Positions 36,741-46,400 of a stretch of 64,000 nt of DNA are shown here, one piece after another. The notes beneath the pieces are model-generated. The model saw only the letters and a list, made by a program, of their open reading frames with translations. It was not told the DNA's origin and made no database searches. Positions within the stretch are counted from its first letter, which is position 1. Every line of letters begins with the position of its first letter. A program made the translations under genes and the position numbers. This stretch comes from Methylomonas sp. LW13 (GTDB lineage Bacteria; Pseudomonadota; Gammaproteobacteria; Methylococcales; Methylomonadaceae). The stretch is from NCBI RefSeq assembly GCF_016865255.1, contig NZ_CP033381.1, positions 1,426,001-1,490,000 of the forward strand, in the 5' to 3' direction.

Positions 36741-37039
36741 ACAGTCAACACGAAGAGAATCCTCATATCGGCAGCAGCTTTGACGATTTTCTCAGCGATG
36801 AAGCAATTCTCGAAGACGTAACCGCCGTTGCAACCAAACGGATTATTGCCTGGCAAATTTCAGAAGGCATGTCTTCGCTTAAGCTGAGCAAAACAGCAAT
36901 GGCAAAAAAAATGCACACCAGCAGAGCATCGCTGAATAGGTTACTGGATGAAGAGGATACCAGTTTAACCCTTACAACCTTAGTGAGCGCCGCCGCCGCT
37001 CTCGGGAAAAAGGTAAAAATAGAGCTGGAACCCGCTTGA
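36737..37039 (+). CDS. higA: HigA-type antitoxin with XRE helix-turn-helix
   Basis: A 100-residue antitoxin and probable autoregulator. The N-terminal part (SSFDDFLSDEAILEDVTAVA) is followed by an HTH (LSKTAMAKKMHTSRASLNRL) and the SLTLTTLVSAAAALGKKVKI end common in antitoxins paired with Gp49-type HigB. Its ATG overlaps the toxin stop (ATGA). With the toxin broken, the protein could still neutralise related chromosomal toxins. Confidence 0.88.
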   Translation: MNSQHEENPHIGSSFDDFLSDEAILEDVTAVATKRIIAWQISEGMSSLKLSKTAMAKKMHTSRASLNRLLDEEDTSLTLTTLVSAAAALGKKVKIELEPA

Positions 37040-37131
37040 GTTGGGAGGTTTACCGAATAAGATGGGCCGCGTTACCTTAGCCCATCTTGCCTAGGTTAAT
37101 GTGCGTCGATTTTGACGAAAAGACTTACTGT

Positions 37132-37470
37132 TTACATCTGACGATGCATTGCCGCCATACTTAAATTGGCTTCAGCCGCCTTTTCATAGGCATTGATCAA
37201 CACTCGGCAGTGACTTACCAAGGTGTCGGCTTGCTTGCCGTAAAGATAGCTTTTCGCTTGATATTGGCTAAGCAGTTTTTTGTGCTCTTCCACTTTTAGC
37301 TGTAGTTCTTTTGCGGCTTCTTCGTAATGTTTGGCCAATGCTTCGTGATCAGCTTTGGTCGTTGCGCTTTGTACAGCTTGGGTCATATCCATTGGGTGAG
37401 GGTTCATCTCGCTGCATGCGACCAAGAGGCCGGTACCCAACAGTAAAGTAATCAATAATTTTGTTTTCAT
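37132..37470 (-). CDS. Small metal-island lipoprotein, paralogue 3 of 4
   Basis: A 112-residue predicted lipoprotein: signal peptide ending in VAC (Cys19), then NPHPMDM, a coiled-coil-like body with EEHKKLLSQYQAKSYLYGKQ, SHCRVLINAYEKAAEANLSM and a MHRQM end. It is closest to the copy at 42449 (identical MKTKLLITLLL start and QYQAKSYLYGKQ). It follows the HD-GYP gene on the same strand after about 240 bases. The ribosome site TCTGGAGAAAATC resembles those of the other copies. Confidence 0.85.
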   Translation of the reverse strand: MKTKLLITLLLGTGLLVACSEMNPHPMDMTQAVQSATTKADHEALAKHYEEAAKELQLKVEEHKKLLSQYQAKSYLYGKQADTLVSHCRVLINAYEKAAEANLSMAAMHRQM

Positions 37471-37706
37471 AGATTTTCTCCAGATTTAGTTGTTATTAAT
37501 CGTTAATTTTGGCCTGTTTTTATAGTTCGTGGAGTGATGAATAAATGAAAAATAACATCAATCCAATCTATAAATCTTTATTTTTCAAGCACAAATAGTG
37601 CCATCCTTAAAATCAAGGAGTTAAACTCGTCTTTTACATACTCTCGTGGCTAATTGCGTAATACTGGTGCAAGCAAAGGTGCTAATGCACCGTATTGGGT
37701 CAACTC

Positions 37707-39080
37707 TTACGCCGATCTGCGAGCAACGTCATACCTTGCCTTTCGAGCCTTAAACGCTGTATTCAAGAAGTGTTCGCCAACGAGGCGTTGTAGCATTGCC
37801 TCCAGTTGAGATTCGTCTAAATCATTCACCTCTTGATGAAGACGCGGGGCAATCTTGGCAAAAATCGTTACCAGTTGAGGGTCAAAGTGGCTGCCGCCCT
37901 CTTTTACGAGATTGGAAATAGCATCGACTAAGGTCCAGGCTTCCTTGTATGGACGTTGCGAGGTCAGCGCGTCAAACACATCCCCGATAGCAAATATTCG
38001 TGCGTTCAGTGGAATGGCCTCCCCTTTTAGACCTTGAATGTATCCGCTGCCGTCATATTTCTCATGATGAAACTCCACGACATCCCGCGCACCGGTTAAC
38101 CAGTGCGATTTATTTAGAATTTCCACGCCTAATGCCACATGCGTTTTCATAACCTCGAATTCATCCGCTGTCAGTTTTTCCGGTTTCAGTAAAATCGGAT
38201 CGCGGATGCCGATCTTGCCGACATCATGCAAAAAAGCTCCGGCAATTAGATCGCGCATATTTTCTTCAGGCAGTCCGATCGCTTCGCCAAGTCGAAGCGC
38301 GTAATAAGTTACCCGATAGTTATGATGGTTGGTTTCCGAATCACGCTCTGCGATGGCACAACCCAGTACATTCATCAGTTCAAGATTGCCTTGCAATAGT
38401 TCGCCGGAAAGCCTAATGACGCCCCGATTGAGGGTCAGGACAATCGGATACATCAAAAGGCTGGTAACGAAAATGCCTAGCGTCACGAAGGCCAGCATAC
38501 GGATTAGGTTTTGCTTCAACGTGGCAAACGTTTCCGGATCAACCTGATAAACCCCTTCGAAATAACCCATCGGCGAATCTTGATCGCCACGTAGCGGAAC
38601 CAGCGTGACTAACCACAACTGTCCATGAATAAAATGGAGGTCATGAGTAAACTCGTCGGCCTTTGGAAATTGATGGCGATATTGATCGATAAACTGCTCG
38701 ACCAATTCCTGTCCTTGGCGAACGGCTTCGAGTTTTAATTGTTTGTTGCCATCATACAATTCGACAATCAGAAAATGCTGGCTAACCAGTTGTTCAGCCA
38801 ACTGCCTCAGATGTTCGGTTGATTGGCCATCGAGTTGTTCCAGATTATGGGCCGATGCCCCGCTGAATATCGCTGATTCCTTCAGCGCAAGGACATGAAC
38901 TGATTGCTCGGCTCTCTTGATCTCCAGCCATAAAATGGAACCGCCTACCGTTACACTCAGGAACAACCAGCCTAAAAACAATCGGGTCAGAATTTTTCGG
39001 TGGATAAAACGATTGGTGGACATCGCTTGTGGCGATTTCGCTTTTTTAGGCCGATGGCGGCGTGATTGCTCGGTTTTCAT
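37707..39080 (-). CDS. Membrane HD-GYP protein, likely cyclic-di-GMP phosphodiesterase
   Basis: A 457-residue protein with a membrane span (about 32-52), a periplasmic sensor-like region (about 53-195), a second span (about 196-216) and a cytoplasmic HD-GYP domain. The HD pair is in LHDVGKIGI (285-286) and the second motif is HHEKYDGSGYIQGLKG (338-353), with GYI replacing the usual GYP. Iron ligands appear present, so hydrolysis of c-di-GMP is plausible but the changed motif leaves doubt. The ATG at 39080 begins 4 bases after the stop of the P2-type ATPase, so the two are co-transcribed. Confidence 0.88.
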   Translation of the reverse strand: MKTEQSRRHRPKKAKSPQAMSTNRFIHRKILTRLFLGWLFLSVTVGGSILWLEIKRAEQSVHVLALKESAIFSGASAHNLEQLDGQSTEHLRQLAEQLVSQHFLIVELYDGNKQLKLEAVRQGQELVEQFIDQYRHQFPKADEFTHDLHFIHGQLWLVTLVPLRGDQDSPMGYFEGVYQVDPETFATLKQNLIRMLAFVTLGIFVTSLLMYPIVLTLNRGVIRLSGELLQGNLELMNVLGCAIAERDSETNHHNYRVTYYALRLGEAIGLPEENMRDLIAGAFLHDVGKIGIRDPILLKPEKLTADEFEVMKTHVALGVEILNKSHWLTGARDVVEFHHEKYDGSGYIQGLKGEAIPLNARIFAIGDVFDALTSQRPYKEAWTLVDAISNLVKEGGSHFDPQLVTIFAKIAPRLHQEVNDLDESQLEAMLQRLVGEHFLNTAFKARKARYDVARRSA

Positions 39081-39084
39081 CGTG

Positions 39085-41790
39085 CTAAGCAAACTTTTTG
39101 GCTCGATTCAGCAGGATTTTTCTGAACTCTAAAATTGCCAAGGGTATAAATCCAACCCCGATCCAGACGACACACTGATGCAACGACACCGATTTGATCT
39201 GAAACAGGGTTTGCAGCATCGGAACATGGTGTATTGCCAACTGTAAGCTGAAACACACGGCGACAATCAAAAACAAGCGCAAATTGGAGAACAAACCGAT
39301 TTGCCAGATGACGCGTTGTTCGCTTCGCGCACCGAAGGCACGCAGCAAACCGGTAATCACCAGAGCGGTAAAGGCGGCATCGCGAGCTTGATCAAGCGTA
39401 TTGCCGACTACATGCAGTTCATAGGCAAACACGCCGAGCGTGACGCTCGCGGCTAATAAACCGGTGAATAAAGTCAGATAAAACAAATGCCGGTTGAGTA
39501 ACTGGGACTGAGCCTGGCGAGGCGGACGGTTCAATACTCCTGGATCAATTGGATCGGTGGAAAGGGCCAAGGCCGCAAAACCATCGGTGACCAAGTTGAT
39601 CCACAAAAGATGTAGCGGTAAAAGCGGTAATGGCCAACCCAGCAGCACGGCGCCCAACATCACCAATAACTCGCCGGTGCTACTGCCCAGCAGGTAGGCT
39701 AGCGTTTTGGCGATGTTGTCATAAATGCCTCGTCCTTCTTCAACGGCGGCGACAATGGATGCAAAATTGTCATCAGCGACAATCATGTCGGCGGCTTCTT
39801 TGGTCACTTCCGTACCGGTAATGCCCATAGCAATGCCGATGGATGCCTCTTTGATTGCAGGCGCATCGTTCACGCCGTCTCCCGTCATCGCGACAACCGC
39901 ACCAGTCGCTTTCCATGCCCGCACGATACGCAGTTTATGCTCGGCGGTTACCCGTGCATACACCGAAACATGCGGTACGCGTTCCTTTAGCTCAGCATCG
40001 TCCAAGTGGTCTATCTCAGCACCAATCAAAACTTCATCGCCTTTATCTATAATCCCTAATTCGCAGCCGATGGCTCGTGCCGTATCCGGATGATCGCCTG
40101 TGATCATTACGGTTTTGATACCAGCCCGTTTACACTTAGCCACAGCCTCTTTGGCTTCGCCACGAGGCGGGTCTTGTAAACCAACGAGTCCCAACAAAAT
40201 AAGCTGCTGTTCGATCTCGACATCACTACCGAATACGCCCGCACCGAAATGGATGCCTTCTAGTGGACGCTCTGCCACGGCCAGCACTCGCAAGGCATCG
40301 TTTGCCAGTAAGGTGTTAGCCTGTAGGAATCGGGTGAGGTCGTTTTCTGTCAGTTCCTTGATGCCTTGATCGGTACGGATCAAGGTGCAGCGGCTGAGAA
40401 TCTCTTCGGGAGCGCCTTTGACAAAGGCCCAGGGTTGACCGGCCTGACGGCGGATAACGCTCATGCGTTTACGTTCGGAATCAAAAGGGATAACCGCCAA
40501 ACGCGGCATCTCCGTTTCAATGGCAGACCGGGCAATATTCGCTTTCTCGGCGGCCACCAATAACGCCCCCTCGGTAGGGTCACCTATTACAGTGGACCGA
40601 CCATCGATTACATTGAGTTCGGCATCGTTGCATGCAGCCGATGCTCGCAGCAAGGCGAATAGTTCGGGGCTTTCCGATGGTAGGCTTTCCACGTTGCCGG
40701 CAAAGAATGCGCCTTCCGTGGCGTAACCTTCGCCGGTGACGTGATAGAGGCTTTTTGAGGTAATCAACTTGCGGGCCGTCATTTCACCCATCGTCAGCGT
40801 ACCGGTCTTGTCGGTACAAATCACCTGCGCACGGCCCAATGTTTCGACCGAAGCCAGACGTCGTACCAAGGCATGACGCTGAACCATACGCTGTACACCC
40901 AAAGCCAGCGCAATCGTTACCACCGCCGGCAATCCTTCGGGAATCGCCGCGACCGCAAGGCTCACCGAACTTAAGAACAGTTCAAAGGGGGCGATGCCTC
41001 GCCATAATCCCAGACCAAAAATCAAGCCGACGATGCCGAAACACGCCATCAACAACAGGCGCCCAACCCGCTCCAGTTGGCGTTGTAAAGGGGTTTCTCC
41101 ACTTTCGGCCGATTCGAGCAGTTTCGCGATGCGACCCAGTTCGGTTTCCATGCCGGTGTTGACCACCACTGCGCGAGCGGAACCACTGGTCACACTGGTC
41201 CCGAGAAAAACCATATTGCGCCGCTCAGCCAGCGGTGTGTCCAATACCAGACTAACGGTAAACTTAGGCACGGCTTGCGATTCCCCCGTGAGCGGGGCTT
41301 CATTGACACGAAACACGGAGGCTTGAATAAGGCGGGCATCCGCCGCAACCAAATCGCCCGCTTCGAGTAACAGTAGATCACCAGGAACGACCTCAGACGT
41401 GGTGACCACCAGGCTATGGCCATCCCGAATCACTCGGCAATGCGGCGCTGTTAAACGAGCGAGTGCGGCTGCCGCTTTCTCGGCCCGATACTCCTGGAGA
41501 AAGCCAATGACCGCATTCAAGATCACGATAGCGATGATGGCAATACCGTCGATGACTTCACCGAGTGCAACGGAAACGGCCGCTGCACCCATCAGTACCC
41601 AAATAACGAGACTTTTAAACTGGCTGATAAAAATCAGCAAAGCCGAAAATCGCTTGCCCTTATGCAGCTTATTTTGCCCATATCGAGCAAGTCGGTTTTT
41701 CGCGTCTTCGGTGGAAAGTCCCTGTTCCATATCGGTCGCAAGAAGGCCTGCGGTTTCGATTGCCGATAGCTTGTGCCATGTATTCATCAT
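39085..41790 (-). CDS. P2-type cation-transporting ATPase (PacL/Ca2+-ATPase-like)
   Basis: A 901-residue P-type ATPase. Landmarks are a cation ATPase N-domain start (WHKLSAIETAGLL), LTGES in NEAPLTGES, AAIPEGLPAVVTIALALG in TM4 (the PEGLPA ligand motif of Ca2+- and other P2 pumps), ICTDKTGTLTMGEMT, MTGDGVNDAPAIKEASIGIAMG and a six-helix C-terminus. The substrate is a hard cation such as Ca2+, Na+ or Mn2+, not determined here; it is not a P1B heavy-metal pump. The ATG at 41790 follows a strong GGAGGT site; the frame is open to 41844. It lies in the long leftward operon after cus2. Confidence 0.9.
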   Translation of the reverse strand: MMNTWHKLSAIETAGLLATDMEQGLSTEDAKNRLARYGQNKLHKGKRFSALLIFISQFKSLVIWVLMGAAAVSVALGEVIDGIAIIAIVILNAVIGFLQEYRAEKAAAALARLTAPHCRVIRDGHSLVVTTSEVVPGDLLLLEAGDLVAADARLIQASVFRVNEAPLTGESQAVPKFTVSLVLDTPLAERRNMVFLGTSVTSGSARAVVVNTGMETELGRIAKLLESAESGETPLQRQLERVGRLLLMACFGIVGLIFGLGLWRGIAPFELFLSSVSLAVAAIPEGLPAVVTIALALGVQRMVQRHALVRRLASVETLGRAQVICTDKTGTLTMGEMTARKLITSKSLYHVTGEGYATEGAFFAGNVESLPSESPELFALLRASAACNDAELNVIDGRSTVIGDPTEGALLVAAEKANIARSAIETEMPRLAVIPFDSERKRMSVIRRQAGQPWAFVKGAPEEILSRCTLIRTDQGIKELTENDLTRFLQANTLLANDALRVLAVAERPLEGIHFGAGVFGSDVEIEQQLILLGLVGLQDPPRGEAKEAVAKCKRAGIKTVMITGDHPDTARAIGCELGIIDKGDEVLIGAEIDHLDDAELKERVPHVSVYARVTAEHKLRIVRAWKATGAVVAMTGDGVNDAPAIKEASIGIAMGITGTEVTKEAADMIVADDNFASIVAAVEEGRGIYDNIAKTLAYLLGSSTGELLVMLGAVLLGWPLPLLPLHLLWINLVTDGFAALALSTDPIDPGVLNRPPRQAQSQLLNRHLFYLTLFTGLLAASVTLGVFAYELHVVGNTLDQARDAAFTALVITGLLRAFGARSEQRVIWQIGLFSNLRLFLIVAVCFSLQLAIHHVPMLQTLFQIKSVSLHQCVVWIGVGFIPLAILEFRKILLNRAKKFA

Positions 41791-41867
41791 GACCCACCTC
41801 CCTTTAACCATATCGGTGACGGTAGAGATAACGACCGGTGGCAACGTGGGATTATCAAAACAAGCCC

Positions 41868-42437
41868 CTATTCCGGAATACTGCCCAATAACGAATCCAC
41901 TGCGGTCGAAACCGCTAGATCGACCCTTTTATCGTTTATTAGCCCGCCCAAAATGCCGCCATCCCCGACCAAACAAATAGTGCTGTCCCGCCATAGCAGC
42001 AAGCCCTTCTCCTTGTCGTATAGAAAGCCTGCCACTTCCACCTTATCGTTGCTGCCAACCACATTGAGATCGATAAGGGCCAAGACCATGATCCAGCGTG
42101 CATCCGGCGGACCAAGGCGTTTTATCAAGGCAGGATCGGCGGCCCGTAGACTATCGCCCGTCAGGGCAGCACTCTCGCCCGAATTACTCAAGACCACGGG
42201 GTATCCTTTCCGCTTCAGGATCGTTGCCGCCTTTTGGCGCAAGGGTTCTTCGAGAGGAACCGCGACCTGCTGGTCGATTCGCGCATCAACGGCAGGCAGT
42301 AATGTAATCTGACCGATGGATTTGGGCGTCAATCCCGACGCCCGGTAGAATGCGGGCTGGGTAACGGCACACCCTTCCAGCAAGAAAAGCACACCGACTA
42401 AGGTGATTAGAATTGATTTATGCCAACGGATAGCCAT
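41868..42437 (-). CDS. Lipoprotein, possibly GNA1162/DUF799-like
   Basis: A 189-residue predicted lipoprotein: signal peptide ILITLVGVLFLLEGC (lipobox LEGC), then ITLLPAVDARIDQQVAVPLE, LRQKAATILKRKGYPVVLSN, LGPPDARWIMVLALIDLNVV and a Gly-rich segment GDGGILGGL. The PPxD-x-R opening and the LxxKGY-V turn recall outer-membrane lipoproteins of the GNA1162/DUF799 group, but I am not certain. Function is unknown. It lies between the small lipoprotein at 42449 and the P2 ATPase. Confidence 0.75.
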   Translation of the reverse strand: MAIRWHKSILITLVGVLFLLEGCAVTQPAFYRASGLTPKSIGQITLLPAVDARIDQQVAVPLEEPLRQKAATILKRKGYPVVLSNSGESAALTGDSLRAADPALIKRLGPPDARWIMVLALIDLNVVGSNDKVEVAGFLYDKEKGLLLWRDSTICLVGDGGILGGLINDKRVDLAVSTAVDSLLGSIPE

Positions 42438-42448
42438 GTCTCACCCCC

Positions 42449-42769
42449 TCACTCTTTCTGCCGATGCAGATTTGCCATATTCAAATTTTCCTCAACCGCT
42501 TTTTCGTAGGCATTGATCAATGCTTGGCAATGTTCTTTAAACCCTTCGGCTTGCTTACCGTAAAGATAGCTTTTTGCCTGGTATTGGCTCAGCAGCGTCT
42601 TGTGTTCCTGGACCTTGGCCTGCATATCCTTAGCGGTTTCTTCATAGTGTTTTACCAATGCCTCATGCTGTACGGCCAGGTCCAAATCCATCGAATGAGG
42701 CTTGATCTCGCTACAGGCAGCTAGTAAGCCTGTCATTAAAAGCAAAGTGATCAGTAATTTTGTTTTCAT
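42449..42769 (-). CDS. Small metal-island lipoprotein, paralogue 4 of 4
   Basis: A 106-residue predicted lipoprotein: MKTKLLITLLLMTGLLAAC then SEIKPHSMDLDLAVQHEALV, a body with QEHKTLLSQYQAKSYLYGKQ, EHCQALINAYEKAVEENLNM and a NLHRQKE end. It keeps the PH-x-MD, EHK and HC features of paralogues 1 and 3, with the terminal M-H-x-Q-M weakened. It lies 18 bases after the CDF gene in the cus2 operon. Confidence 0.85.
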   Translation of the reverse strand: MKTKLLITLLLMTGLLAACSEIKPHSMDLDLAVQHEALVKHYEETAKDMQAKVQEHKTLLSQYQAKSYLYGKQAEGFKEHCQALINAYEKAVEENLNMANLHRQKE

Positions 42770-42787
42770 AGGTGATTTCCAGATAGT

Positions 42788-43405
42788 TTAAATTTTCGGA
42801 TAATTAATTTCTTTGAGCGCGGAACGGATAACACGGAATGAAGAATTCAGCAGCAGCATGACAAGACAGGATGCGACGACAATATCCGCCCATCCCGATT
42901 CAAAGTACCAAACTGCTCCCGCTGTGATAAAAACCGATAGATTTGACGCTATGTCGTTTCTTGAACATTCCCATACCGAGCTCATGTTGATGTCTTCATT
43001 TCTGTGCTTCCACAGCAGAAACAGACATAGCGAGTTTGCCGCCAAGCCCGCCAAACTGAAGGCGCCCATAATTTCGTAAGATGGCAGTACAGGCTCAATC
43101 AGCCGCAGAATGATTTGCGCCAAGACCACACACGCCGCGATCAATATCAAACTACCCTTAAATAAGGCCACTTTCGCCTTAGTGGTCGCTTCTTTAGAAA
43201 CGGCGTAAAGGCTTAAGCCATATGTCAACGCATCGCCAAGATTGTCCAGGCTGTCCGAGAGCAGAGCCGTTGATTTTCCGTAAACGGCTCCGCCGACAAT
43301 GACGACAAACATAACCGCATTAACAACGAGCACGGCTTTAAGCGTGCCACGTTGTCGTTCGCGTAATTTCTCAATTGCGCAGTTATTTTCACAACATGAA
43401 GCCAT
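42788..43405 (-). CDS. CDF-family cation efflux transporter
   Basis: A 205-residue cation diffusion facilitator lacking the usual C-terminal cytoplasmic domain (most members have about 300 residues). A Cys-rich start (ASCCENNCAIEKLRERQRG) is followed by TM helices with the family motif LLSDSLDNLGDALTYGLSLY and SSVWECSRNDIASNLSVFIT, where D and N stand for the transport-site residues. The short, Cys-rich type is common in heavy metal islands. The ATG at 43405 has a GGAG site; the frame is open to 43432. It follows cusA2 by about 57 bases. Confidence 0.88.
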   Translation of the reverse strand: MASCCENNCAIEKLRERQRGTLKAVLVVNAVMFVVIVGGAVYGKSTALLSDSLDNLGDALTYGLSLYAVSKEATTKAKVALFKGSLILIAACVVLAQIILRLIEPVLPSYEIMGAFSLAGLAANSLCLFLLWKHRNEDINMSSVWECSRNDIASNLSVFITAGAVWYFESGWADIVVASCLVMLLLNSSFRVIRSALKEINYPKI

Positions 43406-43461
43406 ATCAAATTTCTCCGTGAGCCTAACCAATTGATGAAAGCATCAGTAACCTCTCAAGA

Positions 43462-46400
43462 CTATGAGGTTCGAAACCGTTCTTGAAACTGCAACACCAG
43501 GCTGTAAATCACCGGAAACACCAAAAGGCTAAGTATCAACACGGTCAGCATGCCGCCCAGCGCGGGGGCGGCGATGCGTTGAGTGACGTCCGCACCGGTG
43601 CCGGTCGCCGTCATGATGGGTATCAAGCCGATGATGTTGGCCAGCGAGGTGATTGCTACTGGCCTGACACGCAGAGCCGTCGCGGCTTCGCTGGCCGCTC
43701 TGATTTCCTCGCCGGTCAGTGGCGCCTGCTTTTGCGCCCGCAGCTTATCGATCTCTATGTCGATAAAACTCAGCACCATCACCCCGGTTTCCGCCGCCGT
43801 GCCGGCCAGCGCGATAAAACCGACATAGACGGTAATCGACAGGTTGTATCCCAACCAGTAGATGAACCAAATTCCGCCAATCAGGCTAAATGGAATCGCC
43901 AACATCACGATAGTCGGCTCGGTGATATTACGAAAGGCGGTATACAGCAGGATAAAAATCAGCAGTAGCGTGATGGGCACCACGATGCGCAAGCGTTCCG
44001 CTGCCCGTTCCATGTATTCAAATTGACCGGACCAAGTGACGGTATAACCTGCGGGTATCGTGACAGTCTCGGCTAAGGTCTTTTTTGCCTGCTCCACATA
44101 ACCGCCGATGTCGGAGATTTTAAGGTCCACATAAATCCAGGCATTGGGCCGTGCATCCTCGGTCTTGATGACATCCGTACCGCGTTTAAAGTTGATGTCT
44201 GCCACCGATGTCAAAGGAATCTGGCTGCCTGTCGGGGTGGAGATCAACACTCGTCGCAAGGCTTCCGGGTTATCCCGCAGATCGCGCGGATACCTAAGAT
44301 TGACTGGATAGCGCTCCAGCCCTTCAACAGTTTCGGTGATATTCATGCCGCCAATCGCACTTTGAATCACATCCTGCACATCGCCGACGGTCAAGCCGTA
44401 ACGCGCGGCGGCTTCGCGGTTGATGTCGAAATCCAGAAAATAACCGCCAACCGCCCGGTCACCGTAGGCCGATAGCGTATCCGGCAGGGTTTTCATGGCC
44501 TGTTCGATTTGCAGCGACAGGGATTGCAGGACATTCAGATCGGGACCGGACACCTTGATACCCACCGGGGTCTTGATGCCAGTGGAGAGCATGTCGATTC
44601 GGGTTTTAATTGGCATGGTCCAGGCGTTGGCCAAACCGGGAAAATGAATGGCCTTGTCCATTTCATCCATCAGTTGCCGGGTAGTCTTGTTCGGATCGGG
44701 CCATTGATCGCGTGGCTTTAACTTGATGGTAGTTTCCACCATCATCAACGGAGCGGCATCGGTGGCGGTTTCAGCCCGGCCAATCTTGCCAAACACATGA
44801 TGCACTTCCGGAAAGGTCTTGATGATCTTGTCGGTCTGTTGCAACACTTCCCTGGCTTTGGTGATGGAAATGCCGGGAAAGGTGGTGGGCATGTATAAAA
44901 TATCGCCTTCATCCAGCGGCGGCATGAATTCACTGCCCAATTTGGATAAGGGATAAAGCGTGGAGGCCATTAACAGCAGCGCCACGATCAGCGTGGCACC
45001 CCGCCAGCGCATCGCTACTTTTAAAACCGGCGAATGCATGGCATGCAAAATCCGATTAATCGGGTTTTTTTGCTCAGGAATGATCTTGCCGCGCACAAAA
45101 TACCCCATCAACACCGGCACCAGCGTGATGGTCAAGATCGCGGCGGCGGCCATCGCATAGGTTTTGGTGTACGCCAATGGGCTGAATAAGCGGCCTTCCT
45201 GCGCTTCCATGGTAATAATCGGCAGGAAGGACACGGTGATCACCAGCAAGGACGAAAACAATCCGGAACCCACCTCACGGGAGGCATTGCCGATGGCTTC
45301 CCAGCGTTCCTGTGAAGTCAACTTGGCTTGTTTTTTCTCGGCCGCTTCGGCCAGGTGTTTATGAGCGTTTTCCACCATCACCACGCCACCATCGACCATA
45401 TCGCCAATCGCCAGCGCGATGCCGCCCAACGACATGATGTTGGCGTTCATGCCTTGCCATTTCATCGCAATGAAGGCCATCAGAATACCCAAGGGCAAGG
45501 TGATCACGATTACCAAGGACGAACGCAGATGCAGTAAAAACAAGGCGACCAAGGCGCAAACGATGATCAGCTCTTGGGTCAACGCCTCTTTCAAGGTGTC
45601 CACCGCCCGTTCGATCAGGCTGCCTCGGTCATAGACCGGGACGATTTCAACCCCTTCCGGCAGGCCTTTTTTCAGTTCTTCCAGTTTCGCCCGTACATCT
45701 TCAATGGTTGCCAGGGCGTTTTCACCGAAACGCATGATCACCACGCCGCCGGCTACTTCGCCTTCGCCGTTGAGTTCGGTGACGCCTCGGCGCAGCTCGG
45801 GGCCAATTTGAATATGAGCCACATCCTGTAACCGTATCGGCGTGCCGTTGGCGTCGACGCCCACCGGTATGGTATTCAGATCGGCGATGGATTTGATGTA
45901 GCCCAAGCCTCTGACCATATATTCGGTTTCGCCGACTTCCAGCAACCGGCCGCCGACATCGTTGTTGGAACGCTTGATGGCCATCATCACCGTCGATAAC
46001 GAAATCTCATAGGCTTGCAGCGCATTGGGATCGACTTCCACCTGATATTGCTTGACGTAGCCGCCGACCGAAGCGACCTCAGACACACCAGGCACGGTCT
46101 GCAAGGGATAACGCAGATACCAGTCTTGAATCGAACGCAGTTGCGCTAAGTCGTGCTTGCCGGTCTTGTCCACCAAGGCATATTCGTAAATCCAGCCGAC
46201 ACCGGTGGCATCGGGACCGAGCGCCGGCGTGACGCCTTGCGGCAAACGGTTTTTCACATAGTTGAGGTATTCCAGTACCCGCGACCTCGCCCAATACATA
46301 TCGGTGCCGTCTTCGAAGATCACATAGACGAACGACAAGCCGAAGAACGAATAACCGCGCACCACCTTGGCATGCGGCACCGCCAGCATGGCGGTGGTCA

